Made by a program: the position numbers and the translations under genes
Assembly: GCA_963971425.1 (NCBI GenBank)
Contig: OZ020523.1
Coordinates: 25,153,105 to 25,217,104, forward strand
DNA length: 64,000 nucleotides
Source: Bryoerythrophyllum caledonicum
Taxonomy: Eukaryota > Streptophyta > Bryopsida > Pottiales > Pottiaceae
Direction: 5' to 3'
Shown here: positions 45,334-56,072 of the stretch, piece after piece
Layout of the letters: the number at the start of each line of letters is the position of its first letter
How positions within the stretch are numbered: the stretch's first letter is position 1
Notes under the pieces: model-generated
Databases searched by the model: none
What the model saw: the letters and a program-made list of their open reading frames with translations, nothing else
What the model was told of the DNA's origin: nothing

Positions 45334-46228
45334 AATCATCCATCGCAGGAGGGTTGCAATCAGCCGGAATCCAAATCGATTGAATCTGAAAGCAATCATT
45401 TTTTGCATAGGGTTTCGATGGAGCTATCGCGGATTGAATGACAGGGCGGTCTCTTGATTTGGTCGAGGCGATGTGCTTTCATGGTAAAGCGTGAGATGGT
45501 TTTGATAGCTATAGTTCTGTGGTTGGCGGCTGGTAGTCTCGATAGGAGAATTAGAGTCTCATCATTGTCGCCATCAATTTCAAATGTTCCGGCGGCGTTG
45601 TTCAAATGGCGAAGGCTGCTGTTGGCTCGTTTTCTCTCTCATTTGCAAACCCGTTTGTTTGTACTCGCTATTATCGTTTGCGCTGTTCTTTTGCGAGCTC
45701 GATCTCAGAGAATTCCTTGACATCTTCCATCTCCGACGACGCCTTCTGGTAAGCATGCAAACCCTCCCGCTCTCATTCAGTTTGTAAACCTATAGGCTCA
45801 TATCGAGTTGTGAAGTGGACGCAGGAAGTTGATAGTTAGGGTTTCTGGAACTCGATATTCTCAGTACTAGTTTTTCTGGAATCATACTGAAGTTTATCTG
45901 TAGACGATAAGGATTTTGGGGTTTAGCGATCTGTCGGATTTGTTTAGCCGTATACGATAAGACACTCAGGTGATTTTCTATTCTTACGTTGTCAGTAAGC
46001 GTGAGCGTGGAGTTCATGATAGAATATACTGTGTCGATTGGAGTACGAAAGGAGATAACGATTGGAATTCCAAGTGCCGCGCTGATAGGAGTACCAAGGG
46101 AGATACCGTTTGGAATACTAAAAGGCTTTAACTTCTCGGTATTAGTTTAGGGTTTATAGCTTCTTATGTACCACGTTTCATAATAAGTTTCATGACTGAT
46201 TTGCTCTGTATGCTGTAGGTCTGCAAAA
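45334..46228 (+). promoter_or_regulatory. Promoter/leader of the Ulp1 gene with probable 5'-UTR intron
   Basis: Between the left terminal repeat and the ATG at 46229 lies a region with a good donor (TCTG, GTAAGC at 45749) and an acceptor (GCTGTAG at 46218). These frame a 470-bp leader intron that ends ten bases before the start codon. The upstream 400 bp would be the 5'-UTR and core promoter. No unambiguous TATA box was seen. Confidence 0.45.
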
Positions 46229-49200
46229 ATGCCGAGATGCAACTGCGTCAGTGAGTTACCGAGAGGGGTGGAGGCTGTTCCCACCCACCCGAAGTACAAC
46301 GATAGGCTGAAGAGGATAGAGCAAGTTTTCAAGGTGGAGGGGCATTACTGGCAAGACAGCTGGTCTCCTCTCACGGCCAGGAGAATGATTCTGGCGATGC
46401 ACGGGCCAGACTCGCAGATTTACAAGACCAGTGAACTGTCTCCGGAGAAGAAAGCTTTTCACTGTCCGTATTGCAAGGAGGTCGGGCAGAAACATAGGAT
46501 CAATCTGCACCTGAATCACGCGAAGTGCCCTAGGCGACCTAACAGGAAAATGCCTGCTTATCCGAACCTCGACATCAAGAATCAACCTCAATTCATACAA
46601 AAGATGGTGGATTCTACAACAGTGGACGAAGTCATTGCTGCTTTCCAGCATATCGTCCCACTCGATAGGGCTAGCAGGAAGCCGAGAGGCGGCGGGAAGA
46701 GAGCGGCCGGGACTGGATCTCGGGACACGCGCGCAAGAAAGCGAGGTGCGTCGTCCTCTCGGGCATCGAGAGAAGTCCGATTGGAAGCCGATGACGAGGA
46801 GTCGTTATCGGATGACGACGATCAGTACGAGGCGGGCGAGGATGGCGATAGGTCTGAGGACCGCGAAGATGTCGATGCTAGGCCCATGGACATCGTCGCC
46901 TACAGCGTTCCAGCGACATCGGAAAGTGGGCACTTCATTTCCGGGAATGTCGCTTCCAGAGCCCCGATAAGCCAGGCGATTGTTACATCAAGTGCTCGTG
47001 GTCGGGACATGCACTCGATAAAGCGAGGTGCATCGTCCTCTCGGGCATCGAGAGCAGTGCATGCACAGGCCCCGTCCGATACGACCACATCGGATGAGGA
47101 GGACCAGGACGGGTCGCGAGAGGATAGCGAATCCTCTGAGGCGCGCGAAGATACCGATGCGCGTCCCAATGAAGCGATCCCGGTCAGGCATCCAGCGACG
47201 GCGAAGGGTGGGCAATGCAGCTCCGGGAACGTCGAGAAGAGGCCTACGATAGGCCAGGAGGTTGCAACATCCTCTCGGCGTGCGAGGAGCCCCAAACCGA
47301 ACTTTACTGCGCGTGCGATGTGTCCCTTTGACAGCATCACTGCCCCGAATTTCCATGGAGAAGACGATCCATATTCCGTAGGGAATGCACCGGAAGTGCG
47401 CGAACAGTACAAGGTGGTGCGGAGGGACGATGGACCTAGCGCGACTCTCGCCGATATCTCCGACGAGAGGTTAAGTATCAGACAATACCTCGCGGGGGGC
47501 GCTAGGCCGAGGTACAGTAACCCGGACAGAGAAGCCAGGGCGCGGGAATTAGAGGAAATGCGCATTCGCGAAATAGAGCGCATTCGTCTCGACGTGGACG
47601 AAAAGTACGCGGCGTCCATCCAAACCGACATACCTCCAGTGAGGCGAACCCGAACCCCTTTGTGGATTCTCATGAAGAATGGTTTGCTGTCTGAAGAGGA
47701 GCGTCGCAGCATATCGTTCGAGGATCATCTACTTCAGATGATGTAGGACGTTGTGGCGCAAGGGCAGTGGCGTTTTACGTCTGCTATCGGGCAAGCGTTC
47801 TGCACGCAAGCCATCTCCACCGACGAGCTAAATGAGTGCAAGCCTATCGTGGAGCTGGCGCAGTTTCCGTGGAGCGAGAAGCTGAGAATTCGGTGGGTTG
47901 CTACTGTGAGGGAGACGTGGCTATTTCTTCAACGAGAGAAGGAGGCGCAAGAATGGGAGGTCTCGGGAAGAGCTAGGGCCGCCAGGATCCAACAAGACCG
48001 CGAGGCGGAACTGGTCTCCCGAATTGCCTCCTACGACAAGGAGCGGTCTGTGGAATGGGAGGCCTTGGTGTGGGACTACAATCTCCTGTTCCACTTCTGC
48101 GCCGATAACCCCTTCATTCGCGAGCTCTTGCCGCCCATGCCATGGAAACACAACTCCGAAGAGGCGAGAGTGGTGTTATCGATCTTGAAGGCAGCAAGTA
48201 TCGATCCCATGCGTCCTCCACGAGAAGCGAGGCTCCTGAAGTGCTGGTTTATCGCCAACGGTTTCAGTAACCGGTTTGTCCCCCCTCTATTATCGTCATC
48301 TATTTTACCAGCTATTTTAGGGCTTCAATGCTATCGGATTCTCGTTCCAGTTCAGAGTTTTTTGTCGTTTTAACAACTATTGGATTGGAGGTATCGCTTA
48401 TGAGTTATCGGCTGACTGTTGTTTGAATTGCAGTGGAACAAATATGTGCCATCCCCACGCGCGAATGACGCCGCTGATGATTGATAGGAACTCCGATAAC
48501 GCACATTCGCCTTGAGATGGCGCATTATTTCTGTACGAGAAGCTAGGGAGGTTTCTCTTCGGGCATGTGGAGTACGCGGATGAAGATCCGGAGGTGGTAG
48601 AACTCCATCAGATGCTCGTTAACGAAGCGCGTGAATGCGGCAGAGCTGTAATACAGTTCATCCATCACGTAAGAGCGCGGACAGTCATCGACATGGCCTG
48701 TAGACACGAGGTGCAGTTTGAGCTGAGGTGGTGTCAAACCGATCTGGCGTCGTACATGCCATGGGAGCTTCTCGAAGAGCAATGCCTGTTTCGGGAAGAC
48801 ATCGACTTACTATATGTCGGCAGTGGATCGAGTAAGCCGTCCGCCACATCGTTTACGATCTTCACTTACAATTTTATGCATATCGTGTGTGAGTACTTAT
48901 GTTTATCCACTGTCACGTGTGTACAGATATGGTAGGTGGTCACCTTATCGGAGTCCATGACGGGCCCGAGATGCAGGCTTGTCTCACGGCGATAACAAGT
49001 TTCTGCCGGAAGCAATGCGCAGCATCGGTGTCACGTATTCGATCCGAAGACGTCACGGAGGATTCTTCTCGGAATACTCGAGACATCGAAGGTGCCCAGG
49101 CTCTTATCGCCGTCTACGAGGGAACTCCGATTGGGCTCGGAGAAGGACGAGAACCTGCTCAAAGAAGGGAGCACGTAGAGAAGGTCTCTCTCCCGCCGCA

Positions 49201-51431
49201 TATCGTGGTGGAGGACGTCGGCGATAAGAAAGATGAGAGTCCTTCAGAAGCTGCATCTCGGGAGGGCGAGGAGACGATGGACGTCGACTCCGAGAGGGAG
49301 GAGATCTCGGGTAACGAAGGAGATGCCAGTATCCCCGACCCCGGGTTCGATGACGTCCCGAATTTAAGCCGTGGGAGCGAGGAGCGAGAAGCCGATGTCA
49401 CACCTGACAACGCCGAGGTCAGCCAGGAAGCTGAGAACCTAGCGGACCGGCGCACTACATCTGCAGGCGGTGCTACTGCCGAAGGCGATATGTCAGGCGT
49501 CGCTTCTTACATGGTCCCGGTTCCTATCGAAGCCGAGAAGGAATGTCGGGCTAAGGAAGACAACGATCCGCCTATCCTTGAGAGGGATTCGCAACCATCG
49601 GAGCCTATTGTGTCTGAAGAAGAAGCGGCAATGCCTTCGGAGCCTACCGTACCTGAAGAAGGAGCGGCAACGCCATCGGAGCCTGTTGTGGCGGACGACG
49701 GGGACGAAACGCCTCTCGGATGGACCCAGGTAATGGCTGACCTCACGCTTGGAGATGGGTTGCTAAACCTACACGGGAACCGAACCCCCGAGGACTTACG
49801 ATTATTACACGGGGTAAGAACACAACGAGCCGTGAAGGTTGCCGAGGGAATAAATAGACAAAACCGTCCTTTTAACCTATCGCGATATCCGCCTATGTAT
49901 GCTATGTTGTTTGCTTCCCCTCGAATCCGTGTCATAGAGACTACGCCCCTAACGACTATAGATTCTATGTTTTTGTAGGACGGGTTATCGGAACAATGGA
50001 GAGAGCGAACTCTAGCGCAAGTCATCGAGGGCGTGATGGAGAAGAGGGAGTCCATTGTGTATCATCCAGGACTTCTGGAATCGCTCGCGAAACGCGTCCC
50101 TGATAACCCACCCCCGTATGAGTGTATGTTGCCCGAGAACCGCCACATCTGCACGTCTCGGATGCCCGACTGGAATAGAGAGCCCACTCTATGCTTCGAG
50201 GCTGCAAGTCACTCTCCGGAGCTGGTCGAGCAAAGTTTGGGTCTTATCGTCGAGCTTCTGAAGCACAGGTTTAGTTTTTTTACTCTTATCGTCCGATACT
50301 TTCCGATTTGCTTCCTCAAGTATAGTTCATGTTCGATATCTTGTGAACGATAACCCCTTAATACGATATGACTTGTACTGTACAAATGCACGTATCGTTT
50401 GCTAACTCACAGTGTCATTTCTGTCCCGCAGACCCCCTGGCAAGAAACTCGATGACATTGTAGACGATATGCTCGTCTTCGGCCCCGACAAGAGGAAAGC
50501 TGTGACCATATCGCTCAATCGTGCCGACTTGGGCTGCATTCTCCAGGACCGGCGAGAGCTCGACGGCTCTCTTATGGACTTCCTACTCCGGCATATCGTA
50601 TACCGCGCTGACCCGGAGGTACGACGGCACTACGCGTTGACTCACAACTGGATGTCCAATTGCATGCAGTCGAAGATCGATGACGCAAGCACATGGGACG
50701 AAGTCGTGTATTACATCTATCGTACCGTGCGTACCGTATCTCGACTCGAGGACACACTAGTGGTGCCCTACCAGAACATGGGTCACTGGAGTATATTTGT
50801 CATGGAGGACTCCCAGACGATACATTTCGACACGTTGAATATGCACCGGGACGAGCGAGCGGGCAACTTCGCGTTTGTGTTGCACATGGCGTGGGCGATG
50901 GCGAGGGGTGTTTCGCCTAAGTCGGCCATGTGGAGGAAGTGGCAAGGACGGAAGGTGAAGAGGTTGCCGATTCCAAAGCAAGCGTTGTCGTGGAAGTGCG
51001 GTTACGTGTCGTGCTTGGCATTCTGGCAGTACCTCATCATACGTGGGAATAGTCCAGTGTCCGATCCGGATTTGCTGCAGAACCACAAATGGCAGGACTG
51101 GGCGGGGTCAAAAGCGCGACTGTGGTTAGTTCAGGCGTTCTATCTCGAGCTTATTTCCCCGCCCAATGGGTTTTCTAAGCCTACAGTTGATGTCTGGAGT
51201 CCTGTACAGGCATATGTTCTCGCCAGCGAGAACATGGAGGGCGATGATGAAACCATGGAGATGAGCCCGGAAACAGGAAGGAGGAATACGACGAGGGCTG
51301 CTATCGACTTGGGTATCGAGAAGACGATAGCATTGCAGCTCAAGGGATGTCGTGTGAGGCAGCCTCTCGGCGAAGCACCTAGGGAAGGGGTGAAGAAGCC
51401 GGGCACGAAGAGAAAGCCGAAGAAGAAGTAG
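46229..51431 (+). pseudogene. C2H2 zinc-finger/Ulp1 (C48) protease gene of the MULE, two in-frame stops
   Basis: Five exons (46229-48273, 48434-48831, 48927-49813, 49979-50268, 50432-51431) join across GT-AG introns into exactly 1540 codons. A zinc finger (FHCPYCKEVGQKHRINLHLN) is near residue 80. An acidic region with an internal duplication of about 94 residues (each copy opening KRGASSSRASR) covers about 171-355. An Arg/Glu-rich helix and unknown middle regions follow. The last exon is an Ulp1-type cysteine protease with His in NMGHWSIFV (about 1325), Asp in IHFDTLN (1340), Gln 1390 and Cys in SWKCGYVSC (1396); the Gln-Cys spacing of six is canonical. The family removes SUMO or SUMO-like modifiers. 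TAG at 47744 and TGA at 48513 are single C-to-T lesions; the triad is intact. Confidence 0.75.
46736..47300 (+). repeat. Internal coding duplication in the Ulp1 gene
   Basis: Two tandem segments of about 280 bp both encode KRGASSSRASR, an acidic stretch, a DVDARP or DTDARP motif, a PAT..S/GG segment, a SSGNV or ISGNV motif and a VTSS or ATSS end. The copies have diverged substantially in between, so this is older than the insertion itself. Confidence 0.7.
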
Positions 51432-51840
51432 GCTCAGAGCTTCTCCTTCTTGTATTTTATATGTACGATAGGTTAGGCTCAGACATATTGTCCGACGATA
51501 GGTGTGTATACATTCATTTTCCGATCAAATACCGGACGAATCTGTACTGTACATTCCATTATGTACAAGAATGTGTTGGTAATGAAATGATCGCGAAGAT
51601 GTCTATCTATCCTGGCTATCGTTTATCTATGCATTATAATGTGTATTTGTCCTACCAATCCTGTTTGTATCCTGTCGAGGACTATACCTCCCGCGATAAG
51701 AACTATAGGAGCGAGAGCAGTATACCTCTTCCGATAAGATGAACATATGTAGGAGAGGACGATGGACCACAATATGGCAACCCGATAACGCGGTGGCGTT
51801 ATCGGATCTCTAAATTAAGAATATAGCCTATTGGCTATGC
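51432..51840. other. Spacer between the convergent MULE genes
   Basis: 409 bp between the two stop codons. It must contain both 3'-UTRs and polyadenylation signals. Several TATCG/CGATA motifs occur (for example around 51475, 51500 and 51620). No ORF of note. Confidence 0.5.
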
Positions 51841-54800
51841 TTACTGCGTAAGGTTCTCGGGAGCACGAGCCGAGGAATGTCGGTAACCTCGCGAATCTAA
51901 GAAATCGCGCAGTCTTTGAAGCCTCATTCCGAGCCCGTCTCGGTTACAAGGGAGGGAATGAGCAATCTGCAGCAGTGGATGAAGCATGCCGGCATCAATA
52001 TCTGCCTCGATTCTGGACAATGTCGCATCCATACTTCGTAACCCGGCGTCCAAGTGCCGCGCCAGTATCGGTTGCCGATACGCCTTATCGAGGAGCTTCA
52101 AAATGAGTTGGTGCATGCGGTCGAAGTCATCTGACCACACACTTCCCAGTTCTCGTCTTGGCGATGTCTCGAAACATACATCTCGGTCACATGATCTTGA
52201 AGGCAAGATATCGTTGGCGTCGATATCGAGAACAGGCCGTAGGATTTCCGATCTCTGGTCGTTGGAGAGCAGGAGATTTGTCATACCTCCTTGGGCCGTG
52301 CCACGTAGAGAGCCGAGGTATCGGGCAATCTTGCCCGAGGCGAGGTCGGGTCTCGTTAACTCGAGTACTTTAACTTGATGCTTGCAGATGTTCCCTTTCT
52401 GGGAATACACACACTCGCAGACGGCCCACTCTGTGCAGGGATTGTATACAGCGTACGCAATGTGACCTCGTTTCGAAGACCTAACCAAAGCCGGTCCTCC
52501 AATATACATTGGCAATACGCCGTTCTCGTTTGGGATCGAATTGGCTTGAATAATGGAGTTTACCATAATCTGCCTCAGCTTCTTGTTCTTCATGAACCCG
52601 TTCTGTTTACTCCAGTCGGTGTAGTCATATTTCTCAATGACATTCCCAGTGAGCTCATAGATAAGCCACTCCATCCGTCGGCCGATAAGCTTCCTTTTCG
52701 ACTGTCGCAAGACGGATTTCATGTTCGAATGGAATGACTCTATCGCAGCTGTGGTATCCTGGCCCGCATGAGGGATCTTTCTGTCTCCCACTACCCACAT
52801 ATGGATTTTCGGCATCCATTCCTTGTCAAAATACTTCCAGTACTCCTTTGCATCTGGAATGCGTGCCTTTGCCTCCATATAGACGTGTTGAACCCACTCT
52901 AACAACGTCCAGATCCTCGTAGGAGGTCCTCTCGTAGCAGGGTCATCGCAATCACTTGGTGTCTCCGACATGTACATAAGATCCCCTACAGTACGCAATG
53001 CAGCAGCTCTCGTCTCCATGTCTTTCAACTTCGCACAAGCGTTCTTTTGCCAGGCTCGACGCACGTGCCACAAGCATAGGAACAGAAACGACCGAGGCCA
53101 AACTTCCCTGCGATAAGTAAAAACACGATAACCCATCAGATAACCCGGCACGATACGAGAAAGCCGGAACGCCGATATGTCGGATCATCCCGACCTGAAC
53201 CTGACGTACAAAAGGCAAGATATGAAACCAGAGGGGGTATTCTGTGAGTCTCTATAGTTTCTTACCGGAGTGAGTTGATCTCGTTATCGGCGTCGTCGAG
53301 TACGAATGCTGTAGGTCTCCATCTTGGGTTGATTTGCTCTAGCTTCTCTTTTAGAGCGTGCATCCAAGGCACTAGATCACTTTGTTTTGATCTCGCGGTG
53401 ATTATAAAGGCGACGGGCACGCCATTCCTCCAGTCGTCGAACACCATCATCGTGAATAGAGGGTACTGTAAACAATAGGAAATATTAGTACTAGAAGATA
53501 CGAATCGATGTAGCAGAAGTTCGTAGATAGGATGAGTAGACACATTCAGAGCGAATCGTAAAGGCACATACCTTCTTGTTGTTTGTAGCGAAGGTCCCGT
53601 CTATCGCAATAATGCTATCGTGCCCATAGTTGAGCATCATCCGCAGCTGAAAGGGGGTCTGAATCCCTATCACGAAGGGCACGTTGTCAGAGTTCAAGAC
53701 CCCTTCTATCTTAGTCCCCGGATCCTGGTAGTAGAATACCATCTCTCGATTCTCTCGTACCCACATTCTAACACTCTCGGCATCATTATGGTGCTTCTGG
53801 TAGAGTTCTTGCGCACGGACGCCACAAATGTTCCGAATATCCTCCATGCTCAGGAAACAATCCCGAGAAGGTGTGAGCGTGCCCTCATCGCGTCCTTTGA
53901 GTACCAACCTCTGATGCTTTAGTTTAATCGATTCCATAGGAACGAGCTCGTCGTACTACCGTAGAACCCAATCTCTAACCTCCTCCGATATGCACTTTCG
54001 GAATCTGAGTCTCCCCCTGGTGATGTTTACCTTATCGTGAACGATAATGCCCTCTCTATCAACGTGATCTTTGCAGAAGTACCCTATCTCGGCGATAGAT
54101 GGTAGAAAGTAGTACCTCTTTACATAGAATCTACATTGGCAGCCCACCTTCATAGACCCTCCCTCCTTCGCGTCAGTAGCACGAGGGCCTTTCTGACCAC
54201 GTCTTGAGTATATCTGTTTTCCTTTCCGATTGTATCGTCGTGCTGTGGGTGCCATATCGGAAGTGATATCGTCGATCTTGTCTCTATTGTCTTGGGGACC
54301 GTATTGACAACGCCATCTGCAACGACAGCCGAGAACTTTTAGTGATGGATACAGTGCGCAGTAGACGATATGACAGTAACCCTCGTAACAACAATGACCA
54401 TCTTATCGTTGAAGCTCGATGGGGCAGTTCCAGCGATAGTGGGTCTTATCTCCCACGTTCGTGGGGTCGAATTTATCCCGCACGAATGTGGTCTCGACGT
54501 CCTTTCGGCCTGATTGCTCACCGTTCACGAAATCCATTACTCTATCCCATGGAATGTAGGCGATAAGCTTCGATTGCTTTCCCTCACCGGGGTCATGATC
54601 AGAAAGACCATGGAGGTCATCAACAGCGGACTTCGTCTCCCTCTCGGCCTCAATATTCCACCTCAGATCTTTCCAAGTTAGCAAACCAGGTGGAGGCTTA
54701 TGTAATGCATCACGCATCCTAAGAACCTTGTGACCATGCTTCATGAGGTACCGAGCGTGCGGGCCTTCTCGGATAGCTGTATCTAGATCTTGCACACCCT

Positions 54801-54948
54801 CCTCACGCACACCAGCAGGCTTCTTTCGACCCTGCCGCCTCCATCCTCTCGCTGCCACCCCGTTATCGGCTCCACTCCGAACTGGTACCTCACTTGCATC
54901 CACACCTGGGAAGACCGGCGGCAGGAGATTCAGATCCAGGAACTCCAT
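51841..54948 (-). pseudogene. MURA-type transposase of the MULE, donor-site and one stop lesion
   Basis: Four exons (54948-54407, 54316-53572, 53465-53266, 53107-51841) sum to exactly 918 codons. A FAR1-like zinc cluster (WRCQYGPQ, VGCQCRFYVKRYYF, FCKDHVDREG) leads to the DDE core: Asp in IIAIDGTFATNNKK (codon near 53601), Asp in AFVLDDADNE (near 53297), LCLWHVRRAW, and Glu in TTAAIESFHSNMKS (near 52740). A SWIM zinc finger (CECVYSQKGNICKH) follows. The protein cuts and joins the element's ends. Two lesions: the first intron's donor is CG/ATAAG where GTAAG is expected (54406-54405), and TAG lies at 53956-53958. Frames match across the donor, so both look like single transitions. Confidence 0.8.
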
Positions 54949-55074
54949 TCCCGCTGCCTATCGGTGACACTCTACTCTCCCGCGAGCACAACAAATGGCG
55001 CCGCAATGAACACGGGCTGGGGAGACGTTGCAAGCCGAGTCCAACATAAATCATCTACATCATATCCGCTCCTC

Positions 55075-55396
55075 GTGACCATCCCTGGATGATACTGGCT
55101 ACTCGGCGGCGGAGGGCGGGTGGATGGGTCCCACCGGTACACGTGGGTGTGGATCCGTTCCTAGGCCGATAGCCGATATGGTGTTATCGGGTCTCGGGGT
55201 CTGCGCCGATAGCAGGGGCGGGCAGGCGCTTATCGGGATGGATCGGGCAGGGATCTCGGAAAGGGCGAGAGGCGCTGGAAGGAAAAGACGCGGACAAGGG
55301 GGCGGAAAGATGCTTTTGGGGGACGGCCGCGGGAGACGGAAAGAAGACCAAAATAGGGCCTGACAGCCCGAACACGGATTGAACCTAGTGAGCGGG
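55075..55396 (-). repeat. Right 322-bp terminal inverted repeat of the MULE
   Basis: Reverse complement of 45012-45333 with a handful of differences (for example one within the CCGCCGATAAGCC region, which here reads CCGAGTAGCC). It is followed directly by the target duplicate TCAAAAAGT. The transposase start codon at 54948 is about 130 bp inside this repeat, so the repeat probably contains the promoter. Confidence 0.9.
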
Positions 55397-55405
55397 TCAA
55401 AAAGT

Positions 55406-56072
55406 TATCACTAAGTGAAGGTTGGTTAGATTCTTTGGTCTGTCTGGTGTCTGCTGTCCACAGCAGCGATTTTTTTACATTTTTTAAGCGGTCGTGCAAG
55501 TGGCTACCATTCACAGACGTCTGGACTGAATCCTGGCGATTTTATCTTCATATCAGTAAAAAAATCTGGCTCTTATATTGATTCAAAATTTCTGAAGTGG
55601 TGAATTTTGTTTAACATTTGCTTCTGCACCATGTAAGCAATGTGGCTCCCCGATTGTTTCGTGACGCCACTTTTGGCAGCTTCAATTAACACATTTTATC
55701 TTCTCTGGCAACAAACATGAAAATTGAAGAGCCCTTATGGCGACAAACAAGAAATATGATGCAAACATAATCAAATACACACATGATACCAATGATACGT
55801 TACGTAAACTCAAGCATGACACCAAGACAACATTGAAAAAGACGTCGTAATCACTTACTACCTGGGGGAATTGAACCCCGACCAAGAAGGCCTTGCCCAT
55901 TGCAGCAGGCAGTCCCCCCACCCCACACCCAATTAGTACACTTGTTCACGAAATCTCAAGCATCAAATACTTGCCGTCATCATGGAAACAGAAGGTCAGA
56001 TTACAATCCAACACCTCGTCGTTCACGACAATCCCTCTAGTGTGTCATTGCTGCCGCATAAAGAAAAGAATC
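55406..56072. other. Intergenic DNA with a tRNA-like remnant
   Basis: No gene. On the minus strand at 55912-55857 a B-box match (GGTTCAATTCC) sits in a T-arm-like hairpin (GGGGTTCAATTCCCC). The ends CTGCCTG and CAGGTAG can pair as a seven-base acceptor stem. The span is only about 56 bases and lacks an anticodon arm, so it is not a functional tRNA; it may be a tRNA-derived retroelement remnant. Confidence 0.35.

Larger units (their letters stand above)
45012..55396. mobile_element. 10.4-kb Mutator-like element with Ulp1 protease gene (Kaonashi-type MULE)
   Basis: It has inverted ends of 322 bp (45012-45333 and 55075-55396) and a 9-bp target duplication TCAAAAAGT on both sides (45003-45011 and 55397-55405), the signature of Mutator-like transposition. 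Inside, a zinc-finger/Ulp1 gene (plus strand) and a MURA-type transposase gene (minus strand) point at each other, 409 bp apart. Pairing of a MURA transposase with a C48 SUMO-protease-like gene is known from plant MULEs called Kaonashi. By eye the two ends differ at roughly eight or nine of 322 positions, mostly transitions, so the insertion is fairly recent. CpG-rich sequence with frequent TATCG/CGATA sets it apart from its AT-rich surroundings. Confidence 0.9.

Noticed and set aside
55857..55912. Functional tRNA gene
   Set aside because: Too short, with no anticodon arm and no convincing D-arm.
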